Translations under genes and position numbers: made by a program
In this document: in pieces, positions 31,586-40,759 of the stretch
Layout of the letters: each line of letters begins with the position of its first letter
Numbering within the stretch: the stretch's first letter is position 1
Notes under the pieces: model-generated
What the model was told of the DNA's origin: nothing
What the model saw: only the letters and a program-made list of their open reading frames with translations
Database searches by the model: none
Source of the DNA: Pycnococcus provasolii
Taxonomy: Eukaryota; Chlorophyta; Pseudoscourfieldiophyceae; Pseudoscourfieldiales; Pycnococcaceae
Assembly (NCBI GenBank): GCA_938743325.2
Contig: OW568862.1
Span: forward strand, 907,501-971,500
Length of the DNA: 64,000 nt
Direction of reading: 5' to 3'

Positions 31586-32039
31586 GGTGGTCCCAGTGAC
31601 ACAAGTTGTACTACTATGTGTTGGTTGATACTGTATTATCAGCAGGAGAAACAAGAGACAAGTGAGAAATCCAAATCCAAATCCGCCGCCACCACCAACC
31701 TGCGGCGGCGCAGGGCCCTGTTCAGGAAACCCCTAGCCCTTAAAATTTACTGCCTGGAAGAACCAAACCCCCAAACCCTTGGATTTGATTTCGATTTCGA
31801 TTTGGATTTTGCGATTTGGCCAGATCCGTCCCCCGCCCTCACGCCTTCACGCCTTCACTCCCCATACCGGTTGGTAATAGACTAACTAAAAAAACCGTTT
31901 AAACTAACCGTTCTGAGTCAGAACGTTCTGAGTCAGAACTCAGAACGGTGTTTTTTTCTGACCGTTTGTCATGCGAATCATTTTGTCCACAAAACTCGTC
32001 CTCTTTCCTGTTTACGTCACTTTGTAGGGTGGGTCTACC
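31586..32039. other. divergent promoter region
   Basis: 454 nt between the WD40 gene and the FAD monooxygenase. It contains GATTTCGATTT repeats (31786-31810) and the inverted repeat at 31907-31949 described separately. Confidence 0.5.
31907..31949. promoter_or_regulatory. inverted repeat with nested palindrome and two TGAGTCA sites
   Basis: Arms ACCGTTCTGAGT (31907-31918) and ACTCAGAACGGT (31938-31949) are exact inverted repeats. Between them lies the perfect palindrome CAGAACGTTCTG (31919-31930). The motif TGAGTCA, the classic bZIP (AP-1/GCN4) site, occurs twice, and AGAACGTTCT fits a minimal heat-shock element. It is 91 nt upstream of the monooxygenase ATG. Confidence 0.5.
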
Positions 32040-33749
32040 ATGTCGTCCTCCTCCTCGGCATCTGGGATCCTTTATGATGATGCCGATGCCGATGTCGACG
32101 TGGTGGATGTCGTCATCGCAGGTGCGGGCGTCGCGGGACTCGCGTGCGCACTCAGGATCCTGCAACGACAACCCGACACCAAACTCGCCATTCTCGAAAA
32201 ACGACGCAACGAGTCGGAACTGTGTGCAGACGTCGGAGGCGGGTACGGAGTTACCGAAAAGGTGGTCTCCATCTTCGATCGACTTGGACTGGCGGACGAA
32301 GCACGGAAAAAATTTGGCGTGCTAGGAGATGTTAGGTAAGTCTTCGCAACTCTGTCCTCTAGCCAGCTGCCTGTGATGCACAAGCAACGGACAGCCTTTT
32401 CACAAATAACCTAACAACCAATGATGAAATCGAACAGGTTCATCGACCCAATCGTCAAGAAGCGTGCAGGCATCGTGCGCGTTCTAAACCTGCACGGCGG
32501 AGTCACCGCGACACGAGGTGCGATGCAAGAATTGCTGACGGATGCGCTGCGAGAGAGGACTCAGCAGAGCAACGGCAACGGCACCTCGATCATTCGATAC
32601 GACGAACGTGTCGTGGATGTTAAACAAGACAAAGACGGCGTGACCGTGAAATCGCACCGTGGCACGGTCGTGCGTGCCAAATGCCTCATAGGTGCAGATG
32701 GCATTTGGTCCAAAGTGCGCGAGCTCTGCTTCAAAAACAATAGCAACAACAACGTCAACAACAACTATCCAGTCACCGCGAAGGAGGAGCACGAGGAGAG
32801 TCAGCAGCACAACAAGCGTAGCCGCCGCAGCGGTGGTGGTGCTTCAAGTGTGCTGCGAAGGCTAACACCGCCGTTCTTGAGGAGGAAGAAATCGAAAGGA
32901 GAAGAGCACCCTTCTTCATCGTCATCACTGGTGCGTTCGCCTCGCTTCCAAGCCACGCCCTTCAACAATGCATTCGAGAGCAAAGCTTTTCGCGCTGCAA
33001 ATGGCAAGGGTGCCATCTGCTGGTGGGGAAAGGCTAACATCGACGTTTCGAACCTTGACTCGAACGCGCGCACCGATGGATTTGTCTCCACGTACCACAC
33101 GCTGCGCAATGGCGTCTCGATGTTCGCAACCTCGATGTCCAATCCCAGCCGAGTCATTTGGGCGGCATTCACGAGTGCGGAAACGCCATCCGGTCACATG
33201 CATGCTGCTACTACTACTACTACGACCACCGGCGATCACGATGTGGAGATGGAGGAGGAGGCAAATGTCAAGGAGCAGGTGATCGCGGTCATGAAACGGG
33301 CGAAGTGGCTCCCAAGCAGCTTTGCGGTGCAGTTGGTAGATCGCACGGCAGCGCAGGACATCACGCGGCACCCCATCTTTGATCTACCTCCATCACACGA
33401 TCGATCGGACACGTCTCGGAGCCGAGTTGCCTTGATCGGAGACGCCGCTCATGCGATGGTTCCATTCCTCGGTGCTGGCGCGTGCAGCGCGATTGGCGAT
33501 GGATTTAGCGTCGCAAACTTACTTTCGGATCCAGATCTAAGCGTCGAGGAGGCGCTTGCGACGTATTCCGAGCGACGTTGCGATGGGAATGCGCGGAATG
33601 CTCGCCGGAGTCGCGAACTAATGGGATACACGCTCTGTGGTAGTCGTCTTCTGGACTCCATCTTTGCTTCCTGTCGTTTACATGCACCACTCGGGCTGCT
33701 TCAACATGAGCTGACAATTGCGGATCGCCACAACGAGTTTGTCGGCTGA
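32040..33749 (+). CDS. FAD-dependent monooxygenase (PHBH fold), two exons
   Basis: Exons 32040-32335 and 32438-33749 (102-nt intron, GTAAGTCT...GAACAG; the joined codon is AG+G) give 535 residues. FAD site: VVIAGAGVAGLACALRI near residue 25, second motif CLIGADGIWSKVR, and the flavin ribityl motif LIGDAAHAMVPFLGAGACSA near the end. These define class A flavoprotein hydroxylases (salicylate hydroxylase, zeaxanthin epoxidase, kynurenine monooxygenase group). A low-complexity insert of about 70 residues (Asn-rich, then Lys/Arg-rich) splits the middle at about residues 195-265. No clear transit peptide: the N-terminus is Ser/Asp-rich. Substrate unknown. Confidence 0.85.
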
Positions 33750-33802
33750 AGGGAATTAGGGAAACCATTACTACCACCACCGTCAGACCGTGCAAAAGAA
33801 GC

Positions 33803-34150
33803 CTAAGACGTTTTCTGCTGTTGTGAGGATTTGAGAGGATTTTGAGTGAAGACTGTAACACGACACTCGGTGTTACAAAGGACAAAATTACCATCACCAG
33901 TTGCCCTTCGCACGCAACCATGGATAGCGCCGTGCGTGACCGCACCCATGATGCCCTTGCCACCTCCGCTCCAGCTCGGGCACTGCAGCGTGGCGGCAAG
34001 GCGCCGCGCGAGGTCCTTAGCTTTCTCGTACAGCGGCGTACCTGGTTCGAAGCGCGCACTTCCAAAGTACACGATGCCACGTCCCACCTCGCGTATTTAA
34101 GCAAGAGCACCTCGGCCGTTCCCCAGCCAACATGAGGAGCTCCGGCGCCA
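33803..34150 (-). pseudogene. truncated LOG-family (lysine decarboxylase-like) remnant
   Basis: The segment GRGIVYFGSARFEPGTPLYE, then AKDLARRLAATL and WSGGGKGIMGAVTHGA, is the N-terminal nucleotide-binding half of LOG-type phosphoribohydrolases (cytokinin activation; VFGSAR and GGGPGIM motifs). The second half with the PGGxGTxxE active site is absent, and downstream residues look random. No in-frame ATG: 12 nt before the block is a stop, while the adjoining reading AEVLLLKYAR is in another frame, as if one base had been gained or lost near 34090. The 5' end touches the stop codon of the upstream gene (TGATGG). A host gene fragment, probably decayed. Confidence 0.55.
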
Positions 34151-34495
34151 TCATGAACGAGTCAAGGTGAAAAGTCCGTCGGTGGTCATGTGCTTAAGCT
34201 CTGTTTCCGAGACCTTTTCGATCCAAACTGGCTTCATACAGAGCGTGCCCTCCCACTTCCTCTCTCCGGTCCTTGTCATGTTGTGGGTCTTCAGGAAGCA
34301 ATTCGGCACGCAAAAGCAGCAGTGCGCCCCGGGCTGCTCAACTATCGTCAGCTTGTCGCCGTTCTGCGTGATCTCCCAGACGCCGCTGTACCCAAAGTCG
34401 CAACATTCCTTGTGCGCGTTCCACGGGCCAGATAAGTTTATGCTGGAGCCAAAAGCGGACATCTTCGGAACATTGATTGTGGGGGGAGACTGCAT
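34151..34495 (-). CDS. small Cys-rich protein, function unknown
   Basis: 114 residues, ATG at 34495. Cysteines cluster in KECCDFGYSGVW and PGAHCCFCVPNCFLK, followed by KWEGTLCMKPVWIEKV. The alternation of Trp/Tyr with short strands (GVWEITQNGDKLTIVEQ) suggests a compact beta domain, perhaps metal binding. No signal peptide. No family recognised. It shares a 245-nt divergent promoter carrying a CCCTAA tract with CPSF160. Confidence 0.65.
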   Translation of the reverse strand: MQSPPTINVPKMSAFGSSINLSGPWNAHKECCDFGYSGVWEITQNGDKLTIVEQPGAHCCFCVPNCFLKTHNMTRTGERKWEGTLCMKPVWIEKVSETELKHMTTDGLFTLTRS

Positions 34496-34531
34496 AGTCT
34501 ATCGAGGCCTCAGGCTTGAGTCCTCGAACAA

Positions 34532-34555
34532 CCCTAACCCTAACCCTAACCCTAC
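34532..34555. promoter_or_regulatory. telo-box-like CCCTAA tract in divergent promoter
   Basis: Three perfect CCCTAA units plus CCCTAC, 37 nt from the start of the Cys-rich gene on the minus strand and 186 nt before the CPSF160 ATG. Confidence 0.55.
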
Positions 34556-34740
34556 CAGGGTAGCCCTAGTCGAAGGCAGTCGGCTTTGTTCGTTCGGGGT
34601 TCCAATCGCCCGGGCTCTGGTTTTTTAATTAGGGTTTGGTCGACGACGCCACATTTACCATTCCGCGTTGTTTCGTCCACGGCGTTGGCGGCGGCGGCTT
34701 GGTACGGTCAGATTTGTCTTCGTGTCGTCCTCACTGAACC

Positions 34741-37700
34741 ATGGTGTACGCCGCGCTCACAAAGCTGCACGCATCCACGGCGATAGACGCCAGCGCAGCC
34801 GCGTACTTCACAGCGCCGTGCCTCACTCTGACCGACGCCGCGTCAGCTTTCGGAGATGTCGCGCACGCACACCAATCACCACACTCGGCACAGCAGCAGC
34901 AGCAGCAGGAGCTTCTCGTCGTGCGTGGCACCTTATTAGAGTGCTACCGCATAAGACTTCCCAAGAGCTCGAGCGCACAGGGAACGAACGATGACGAAGA
35001 CCTCGAGGCACGCGCGCGCCTGCACCTCGTCGCGTCGTGGACGTTGCCTGCAAGCCCGGACTCCATCGCGACGCTGCCCGCACGACGAAGGGGGCAGAGG
35101 GACGCACTGATGCTTGCCTACTCGCCGTGCAAGCTCGCGGCTGTCGAGTACGATCCGTCAACGAACGGCATTCATACTGCAGCGCTCGCACAATTTGAGC
35201 CAGACAAGGGCCTGCCGGGTGGCCTGGGGGCGTCGCCGTCACACGGAGTTTATGCGCGGCTTGCTACCGATCGAACGGGCGCATGCGCCGCAGCGCTCGT
35301 GCACGGAGGGCGCGCCATCGCGCTAATGAAAGCGCTCAGCGACGCCGGCGGCGACCAGCACGACTTGGCAACGGCGCCGTCGGCATCCATCGACCGTGCG
35401 TATCTCGTGCTGCCGTCCGAGCTTGGGATCCCGACGGGAGCCATGGTACGCCTGTGCGATGTGACGATCCTGAACGGCTTCTCGGAACCCACGCTCGCCA
35501 TCCTCTACGAGGTGGGCCCGAGCGCCGCGGGCATGTACCGCGACGGACTCAAGGACACGTGCCGTATTCTCGCCGTGTCGGCTGATCTTGAGGCGAAGCG
35601 TCACGTCGTCATCTGGCGCGCGGACGACGTAGCATTACCCAGCGATGCCGTCAGCCTGCAGGCGGTGCCTCAGCCGCTCGGTGGCGTCATCGTCATCTGC
35701 TCCACATCAATCCACTACTTCTCTGGCCCGGGCACGTCCGCCGTGCGACGAGCTACGCTTGCGGTGTCTGCCTACGGACTCTCAACGCCAAATGACAACG
35801 CCACGACCGAGACGGGCGTGCCAGTGCCACCCGCACCCTTCGGGGTCGTGCCTGAAGCACTCCCCAGCACACTTGGCGGAATGAATAACGCTGTTACCGC
35901 CACCGCGATGCAGACGGCGGCAGCAGGATCCAAGACGGCAGGTAAACCAGCATCTACCACCGCCCCGGACATGGCATCTATCATCGCGCAGGCGCAGAAG
36001 CAGATAACGGCCATGCTGCCCGGCCTGGGGCCCAAAGCGCCGGCGTCATCAGCCACCACGGCGCAGGCTTCTTCGGCGCAGCAAAGCGGGGGCGGTGCGA
36101 CAGCATCGTCCCAAGGTGCATCCGCAAAGTGCGCCTTTCCCGATTCGACTACAATGACTCTCGACGGTTCGCGCTTCGCGTGGCTTAGCACGCACAACGC
36201 AATGATCGCGCTTCGCACAGGCGAGCTTCTGCTGCTTCACCTCACAAGAGATGACATGGGCGGCGTTTCGATGGCTCTCACCAAGCTCGGTGCTGGGCCG
36301 CCATCGAGTTGCTGCTCGCGCCTTAGCGATCGGCTCGTATTCCTCGGCAGCCGCGCCACCGACTCGCTCGTCGTGCGTTATCGGCCTCAGAAGACGATGT
36401 CGCGCACGAAGGAAGATGCGCTGGCGGCACGCGAGGAGGAGGGTGCCGACGAGGACGACGACGACGCAGGCGTCGGTGACGACGTCGACGCGACCGCAAA
36501 GGCGAAGGCGGCGTCGATTGACGACGACGAAGAGATGGCTGAGCTCTTCGGGGCTGGCGGTGACACCGCATCGCCGGACGATGCACATGGCAAGGCTGCG
36601 TCAGCCATGCGGGATGAGCAGTGCGAGTCGTACGAACTGAAGGTTGCCGACAGCATTTTCGTCACCGGGGCTATACGTAGCATGACAACTGGCGAGGTTG
36701 GCGACTCGAACGAGGTGGGTGCACAGGCTCCCGTGGGAAGATCGCTTCGCGCTACGGATTTGGTAGCGGCGTGCGGCTTCGGGAAGGGTGGCTCTCTCGT
36801 CGCGTTTCGAAAGGGTATTCTACCCGACGTCCTTGCAGAGGTTGGACTTGAGGGCATCACGGCGATGTGGACGGTGCTAGGTGAGGCGAGCGAAGAGCTA
36901 CCGCAGACACCTCGCACGTCCAGTGGGCTGAGCCATACCAGCTCAGGCTCCCAGGTGACCGGAGATCTTCACGCGTACCTCGTGCTGCGATTCGACGGCG
37001 TCGGGCAGAAGACGGCGCGCGTTCTAGCGTTCGTCGGCACGGAAAATCAGGAGGTGACGTCGAAGTGCGACTTCCTCAGTGATGCGGTCACTACGGTGCA
37101 CGCCGCGCCGATCGGCGAGCGGCGTTCCTGCATGCTGCAGGTGCACACCCGAGGCATGCGATTGCTTGCAAATGCGCGTGCCGCGAAATTAATAGACCTT
37201 TCGGGCGAGGAGGTATACCGTGCGCAGCATGGCAAGCCGCCGGCGGAGCACTTTCCGGACATCATGTTCGCCGACGTGTGCGAGGAGCACATCCTGCTCC
37301 GCTTCCGCGGCGGGAAGCTCGGTTACGTAGCCTACTCGGAACCGGGCGCGATCGCGCCGCGAGGAGCGTGCGCCGCGACGCCCCGCTCTGAAGCGCCGGA
37401 GGCGTCATCCAACGCGCAGCTGCCTGCGCTGCGCTTCACGGCATGCACACTGTACCACGATGCACACGGCTTCCTCGCTGATGCGCTCTCGCTACGACCC
37501 ACGTGGCGAACGCCCGAGGCACCTTTCCCAGCCACGGGTGGCGTCTTCGTCGTGGCATGCTCGCACCCGTCCGGCGCCATTCACATCTACGCGCTCCCAA
37601 CCTTTGCACTCGTGTGGAAGTCATATGATCTCTACGAGGACAGGCCGCTGCTGCTGAGCGATGCGGGTGACATGGAGCTCGAACTCGAGGAGAACGACGA

Positions 37701-40248
37701 CGCGCTGGCGGAAGCGGCGGCGGAGGCGACGGTGAGTGCAGGCGGATCCGGCGACGGCGGCGACGAGCCATCCGCGAAGCGTGCCAAGGTGGACTCGGAA
37801 TCGAGCCAAGCGCTCGTGTCCGCGGCACCGGCCAAACGAGTCGGAGGAGCTGCCGCAATGTCTGAGGCTGACGAGGCTTACGTCGTGGAGCTGCGCCTCG
37901 ACGACTTTGGACGCCAGCGCCACGCGCAGGGGCCAATGCTGACCGTGCGACGGGCAGATGGGACGGTGGAAGTTTTTACCGCATTCGTCGCACCATTGTC
38001 TGCAACACAGCCTGAAGCAGCAGCACCAGCGGCGGCGGTGGAGCCTTCGGGTAGCTCAAGCAGCGGTGGAGCCGCTCCGCTTCGGTTCCTGAAGCACCCG
38101 CGCGTGGGCGCTGACGCGGGTATCGCGCCTGCCTGTTCCGTTGGCGACGCCGATGCGATTGATGCCTTCCTTGTGGCTGAGAGGAGACTTGGAGGCGCGG
38201 CGACGGAAGCGGCGCTGCCCCCACCTCCCCCCCCACGGCTCGTGCGCTACGATGGTGTGGGGCGCGACATGCTGAAACAGCATCCACTTGGCCTGTGCGG
38301 CGTCTTCGTCTGCTCCAAGCACCGACCGTACTGGGTGCTTTGCATGCGCGGCGGTCGCATTCGCGTGCACGCGCAGGTTGAGGACGGCGCGGTGTGTGCG
38401 TTCGCGTGCCTGCACAATGCCAACTGCCAGCATGGTTTTCTCTACTCGACTTCCGCGTCGGCATCGGCGTTGAAGGCTGCGGGTGGCGCGGGAACGGTGA
38501 AGAGCCTCCTCAAGATTTGTCAGCTCACCCCGCACGTGCGCTACGACGGTCCGTGGCCGTGCAGTCGCAAGCTGCTTCGGTCAGACGTGTCGCGCGTCGC
38601 CTATCTGCCCGGCAATCAGGCGTATGTCGCGGTGGTTTCTCGCATGCTACCGTGCAGCACGAACGTGACGATCCCAACCTCGCCTCTCGCGCCGCTGCCG
38701 AATGCCTGGCCGCCCCCACTCGCAGAGCCGCCGGGAACTGGTGACACGCAGGCGTACACAACCGCGAGCGTCATGCGTGCAGCTTGCCTGAGGCGTGGCA
38801 CGGTGGAGGTGGATGAGCTCATGTTTTTCGACGCGCCACGTGCAGGTCGCTGGGTGGAGGACAGCTGGTCCTTTGTTTACCGCTGCGATCCCGAGGAGCG
38901 CGTGCAGGCGCTCTGTGCGTGTGGCCTTCGCGGCTCGGGAGCATCGTCCGCCGCGACTGCTCCGGGGGGTGCTTCGGCGGCTCACCGCTTCCTCGCCGTG
39001 GGCACGAGCTTGGTGTACGGCGAAGACGTTCCGAGCCGTGGCCGCATCGTGCTGCTCGAGCTGCACGACCTGCGCCCGCACGGCGGCGGTGAGCGCGGTC
39101 ATCTCGGCGGTTCGCGAAAGGTGCCCAGCGTCGTTTGCACGATGAGTCAGAGTCTGGAGAGATTCAGCCCGATCGCGACGCTCGCGGAGGTGGACGGGCA
39201 CCTCGTGGCTGGACGTGGCTCGGTGCTTGAGATGCATGAGTGGAAGCCGAAGGCGGCTCCACCTCCGCAGCAGGCGGGTGGTGGAGGCATTGAGGCTGCT
39301 ATCGTGCCCACCGCGCTCGGCACTCTGCAGCAGGTGGCATTCCACAATGTGCTGTACGGCACGTGCGTCGCGGTGGTGAAGAGCTTCATTCTTCTGGGAG
39401 ATGTGCAACGTGGTCCGACATTCCTGCAGTGGCGCCCTGCGGGGCGCAGCCTCGTACCGCTGGGGAATGACGTTGAGCGCCTCGAGTGCGTGCTGACGGA
39501 CTTTCTCGTCGATGGCGTCAGCGAACGTGGGAAGAAGATGCAGCTCGGCTGTGTGATTTCGGATATCCGCGGTAGCATTCACGTGTACACGTACTTCCCA
39601 ACACGCTCTGCGCGCCCCGGCGCGTCACTGGCTGGCGCTGGTCCGGAGTCGGCGACGGCAACATCGAGCAGCAGAACGCAGCTCATGGACTACAGGCAGC
39701 TCATGGCAAACACGGAGGGCAAGCTGACGGAGCGCATGTGCATACAGTGCACGTCCAAGGCTCTGTGCAGCGTTCGCCAGGTGTGCTTCCCCGGCCACAT
39801 AAGCCAAGCTGTCGCTGGCCTCCCGCACGAGCGGATTCGAAGTGGCGACTACAACGCGCCCGGGCAAGCTGGCGGTGGCGCGGGACCGCAGCGCCAAGCT
39901 CCGCTGCTTGGCCACGGCGACGGCAGCATGTCGTGCCTGATGTCCATCAGCGAGACAAGCTACAAGCGTCTCGCGGCTCTGCAGAAGGTGATGACCCTGA
40001 AAGACCTGTCCATCTCGAGCGGTGCGGGCGTAAACACCGCGGACGTGCTCTCGCCGGTTGACATGGGCGTGTTCGCCGGCCGTCCGTGCCGCCCCATGAC
40101 AGATCCGATCGTCGACATCGACGTGGTGCTTCGTTTTTTGTCGAATACGCGCCGTCGTCAGAATCTTCTCGCGCGTCAGGCGGGCACGAGCCGTCGCATG
40201 GTGCTTCGCAGCATGCTCGAGGTTGTGGACAGCGTGAGAGCGCCGTGA
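34741..40248 (+). CDS. CPSF1: CPSF160, cleavage and polyadenylation specificity factor subunit 1
   Basis: 1835 residues, intronless; scaffold of the mRNA 3'-end processing complex. N-terminal match: LLVVRGTLLECYRIRLP, then LCDVTILNGFSEPTLAILYE and VVIWRADDVALPSDAVSLQA with PQPLGGVIVICSTSIHYFSG, the diagnostic CPSF160 block. C-terminal CPSF_A region: EMHEWKPK, FHNVLYGTCVAVVKSFILLG, MSISETSYKRLAALQKVM and the final DPIVDIDVVLRFLSNTRRRQ. It is ~400 residues longer than the human protein because of Ala/Ser/Gly-rich and acidic inserts (about 380-470, 565-630, 975-1030). A Gln run lies at about residue 50. ATG 34741 is directly preceded by ACC. Its partner proteins act in the nucleus. Confidence 0.92.
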   Translation: MVYAALTKLHASTAIDASAAAYFTAPCLTLTDAASAFGDVAHAHQSPHSAQQQQQQELLVVRGTLLECYRIRLPKSSSAQGTNDDEDLEARARLHLVASWTLPASPDSIATLPARRRGQRDALMLAYSPCKLAAVEYDPSTNGIHTAALAQFEPDKGLPGGLGASPSHGVYARLATDRTGACAAALVHGGRAIALMKALSDAGGDQHDLATAPSASIDRAYLVLPSELGIPTGAMVRLCDVTILNGFSEPTLAILYEVGPSAAGMYRDGLKDTCRILAVSADLEAKRHVVIWRADDVALPSDAVSLQAVPQPLGGVIVICSTSIHYFSGPGTSAVRRATLAVSAYGLSTPNDNATTETGVPVPPAPFGVVPEALPSTLGGMNNAVTATAMQTAAAGSKTAGKPASTTAPDMASIIAQAQKQITAMLPGLGPKAPASSATTAQASSAQQSGGGATASSQGASAKCAFPDSTTMTLDGSRFAWLSTHNAMIALRTGELLLLHLTRDDMGGVSMALTKLGAGPPSSCCSRLSDRLVFLGSRATDSLVVRYRPQKTMSRTKEDALAAREEEGADEDDDDAGVGDDVDATAKAKAASIDDDEEMAELFGAGGDTASPDDAHGKAASAMRDEQCESYELKVADSIFVTGAIRSMTTGEVGDSNEVGAQAPVGRSLRATDLVAACGFGKGGSLVAFRKGILPDVLAEVGLEGITAMWTVLGEASEELPQTPRTSSGLSHTSSGSQVTGDLHAYLVLRFDGVGQKTARVLAFVGTENQEVTSKCDFLSDAVTTVHAAPIGERRSCMLQVHTRGMRLLANARAAKLIDLSGEEVYRAQHGKPPAEHFPDIMFADVCEEHILLRFRGGKLGYVAYSEPGAIAPRGACAATPRSEAPEASSNAQLPALRFTACTLYHDAHGFLADALSLRPTWRTPEAPFPATGGVFVVACSHPSGAIHIYALPTFALVWKSYDLYEDRPLLLSDAGDMELELEENDDALAEAAAEATVSAGGSGDGGDEPSAKRAKVDSESSQALVSAAPAKRVGGAAAMSEADEAYVVELRLDDFGRQRHAQGPMLTVRRADGTVEVFTAFVAPLSATQPEAAAPAAAVEPSGSSSSGGAAPLRFLKHPRVGADAGIAPACSVGDADAIDAFLVAERRLGGAATEAALPPPPPPRLVRYDGVGRDMLKQHPLGLCGVFVCSKHRPYWVLCMRGGRIRVHAQVEDGAVCAFACLHNANCQHGFLYSTSASASALKAAGGAGTVKSLLKICQLTPHVRYDGPWPCSRKLLRSDVSRVAYLPGNQAYVAVVSRMLPCSTNVTIPTSPLAPLPNAWPPPLAEPPGTGDTQAYTTASVMRAACLRRGTVEVDELMFFDAPRAGRWVEDSWSFVYRCDPEERVQALCACGLRGSGASSAATAPGGASAAHRFLAVGTSLVYGEDVPSRGRIVLLELHDLRPHGGGERGHLGGSRKVPSVVCTMSQSLERFSPIATLAEVDGHLVAGRGSVLEMHEWKPKAAPPPQQAGGGGIEAAIVPTALGTLQQVAFHNVLYGTCVAVVKSFILLGDVQRGPTFLQWRPAGRSLVPLGNDVERLECVLTDFLVDGVSERGKKMQLGCVISDIRGSIHVYTYFPTRSARPGASLAGAGPESATATSSSRTQLMDYRQLMANTEGKLTERMCIQCTSKALCSVRQVCFPGHISQAVAGLPHERIRSGDYNAPGQAGGGAGPQRQAPLLGHGDGSMSCLMSISETSYKRLAALQKVMTLKDLSISSGAGVNTADVLSPVDMGVFAGRPCRPMTDPIVDIDVVLRFLSNTRRRQNLLARQAGTSRRMVLRSMLEVVDSVRAP

Positions 40249-40759
40249 TGATTTTACCTACCTATTATACTTGCCGCCATTTGAAAAACTACTATTCATA
40301 GTACTACTGTAACTTACTTACCACACAAAGGTTGGTACTACCGTACTACAAATTTTGCTTATTTCAACCGCAACTTTCCGAGGGCATCTCCCAGGACTTT
40401 TCCCCAACCATCCCCGAAACGCGGGGCGGGAGGTCCCAACGACCGACCTAGGAAATACACGGTGACTCCCCTGTGAGGATGGCGTGATCAGAGGTACAAA
40501 TGTACGATGGAGTTTGTCGGTAATAATCCGCCCCCGAGCAAGCTAGATAAAGTTTTCGATAAAGTCATTCGCGGTCGATATCGAAAGGGTGAGAGACTCA
40601 AGAAAAAATGGGATTATCGGTCGAGGACACCCCCATCCCCCCTCTCTATAGTCTATCGGTCTATCCAGAATAGGCAAAATTCTCAACACCGTCCATTAAT
40701 TTCGTTCCGCCATTGATTGATTTGTTCATTGACTGTCGTTGCTCCGACGGTGGTGATTG
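40249..40759. other. intergenic, no supported gene
   Basis: 511 nt between tandem genes. A 69-codon ATG frame at 40507-40716 has no recognisable relative and is left out. Otherwise presumed 3' UTR and promoter. Confidence 0.5.

Noticed and set aside
130-34555. Telomere-like CCCTAA/TTAGGG tracts as a chromosome end
   Set aside because: Tracts are 2-6 units, occur in both orientations and are flanked by ordinary genes, so no terminal array is present.
40507-40716. 69-codon ATG frame between CPSF160 and the carbonic anhydrase
   Set aside because: Lysine-rich but without any recognisable domain; its end is plain AT-rich sequence.
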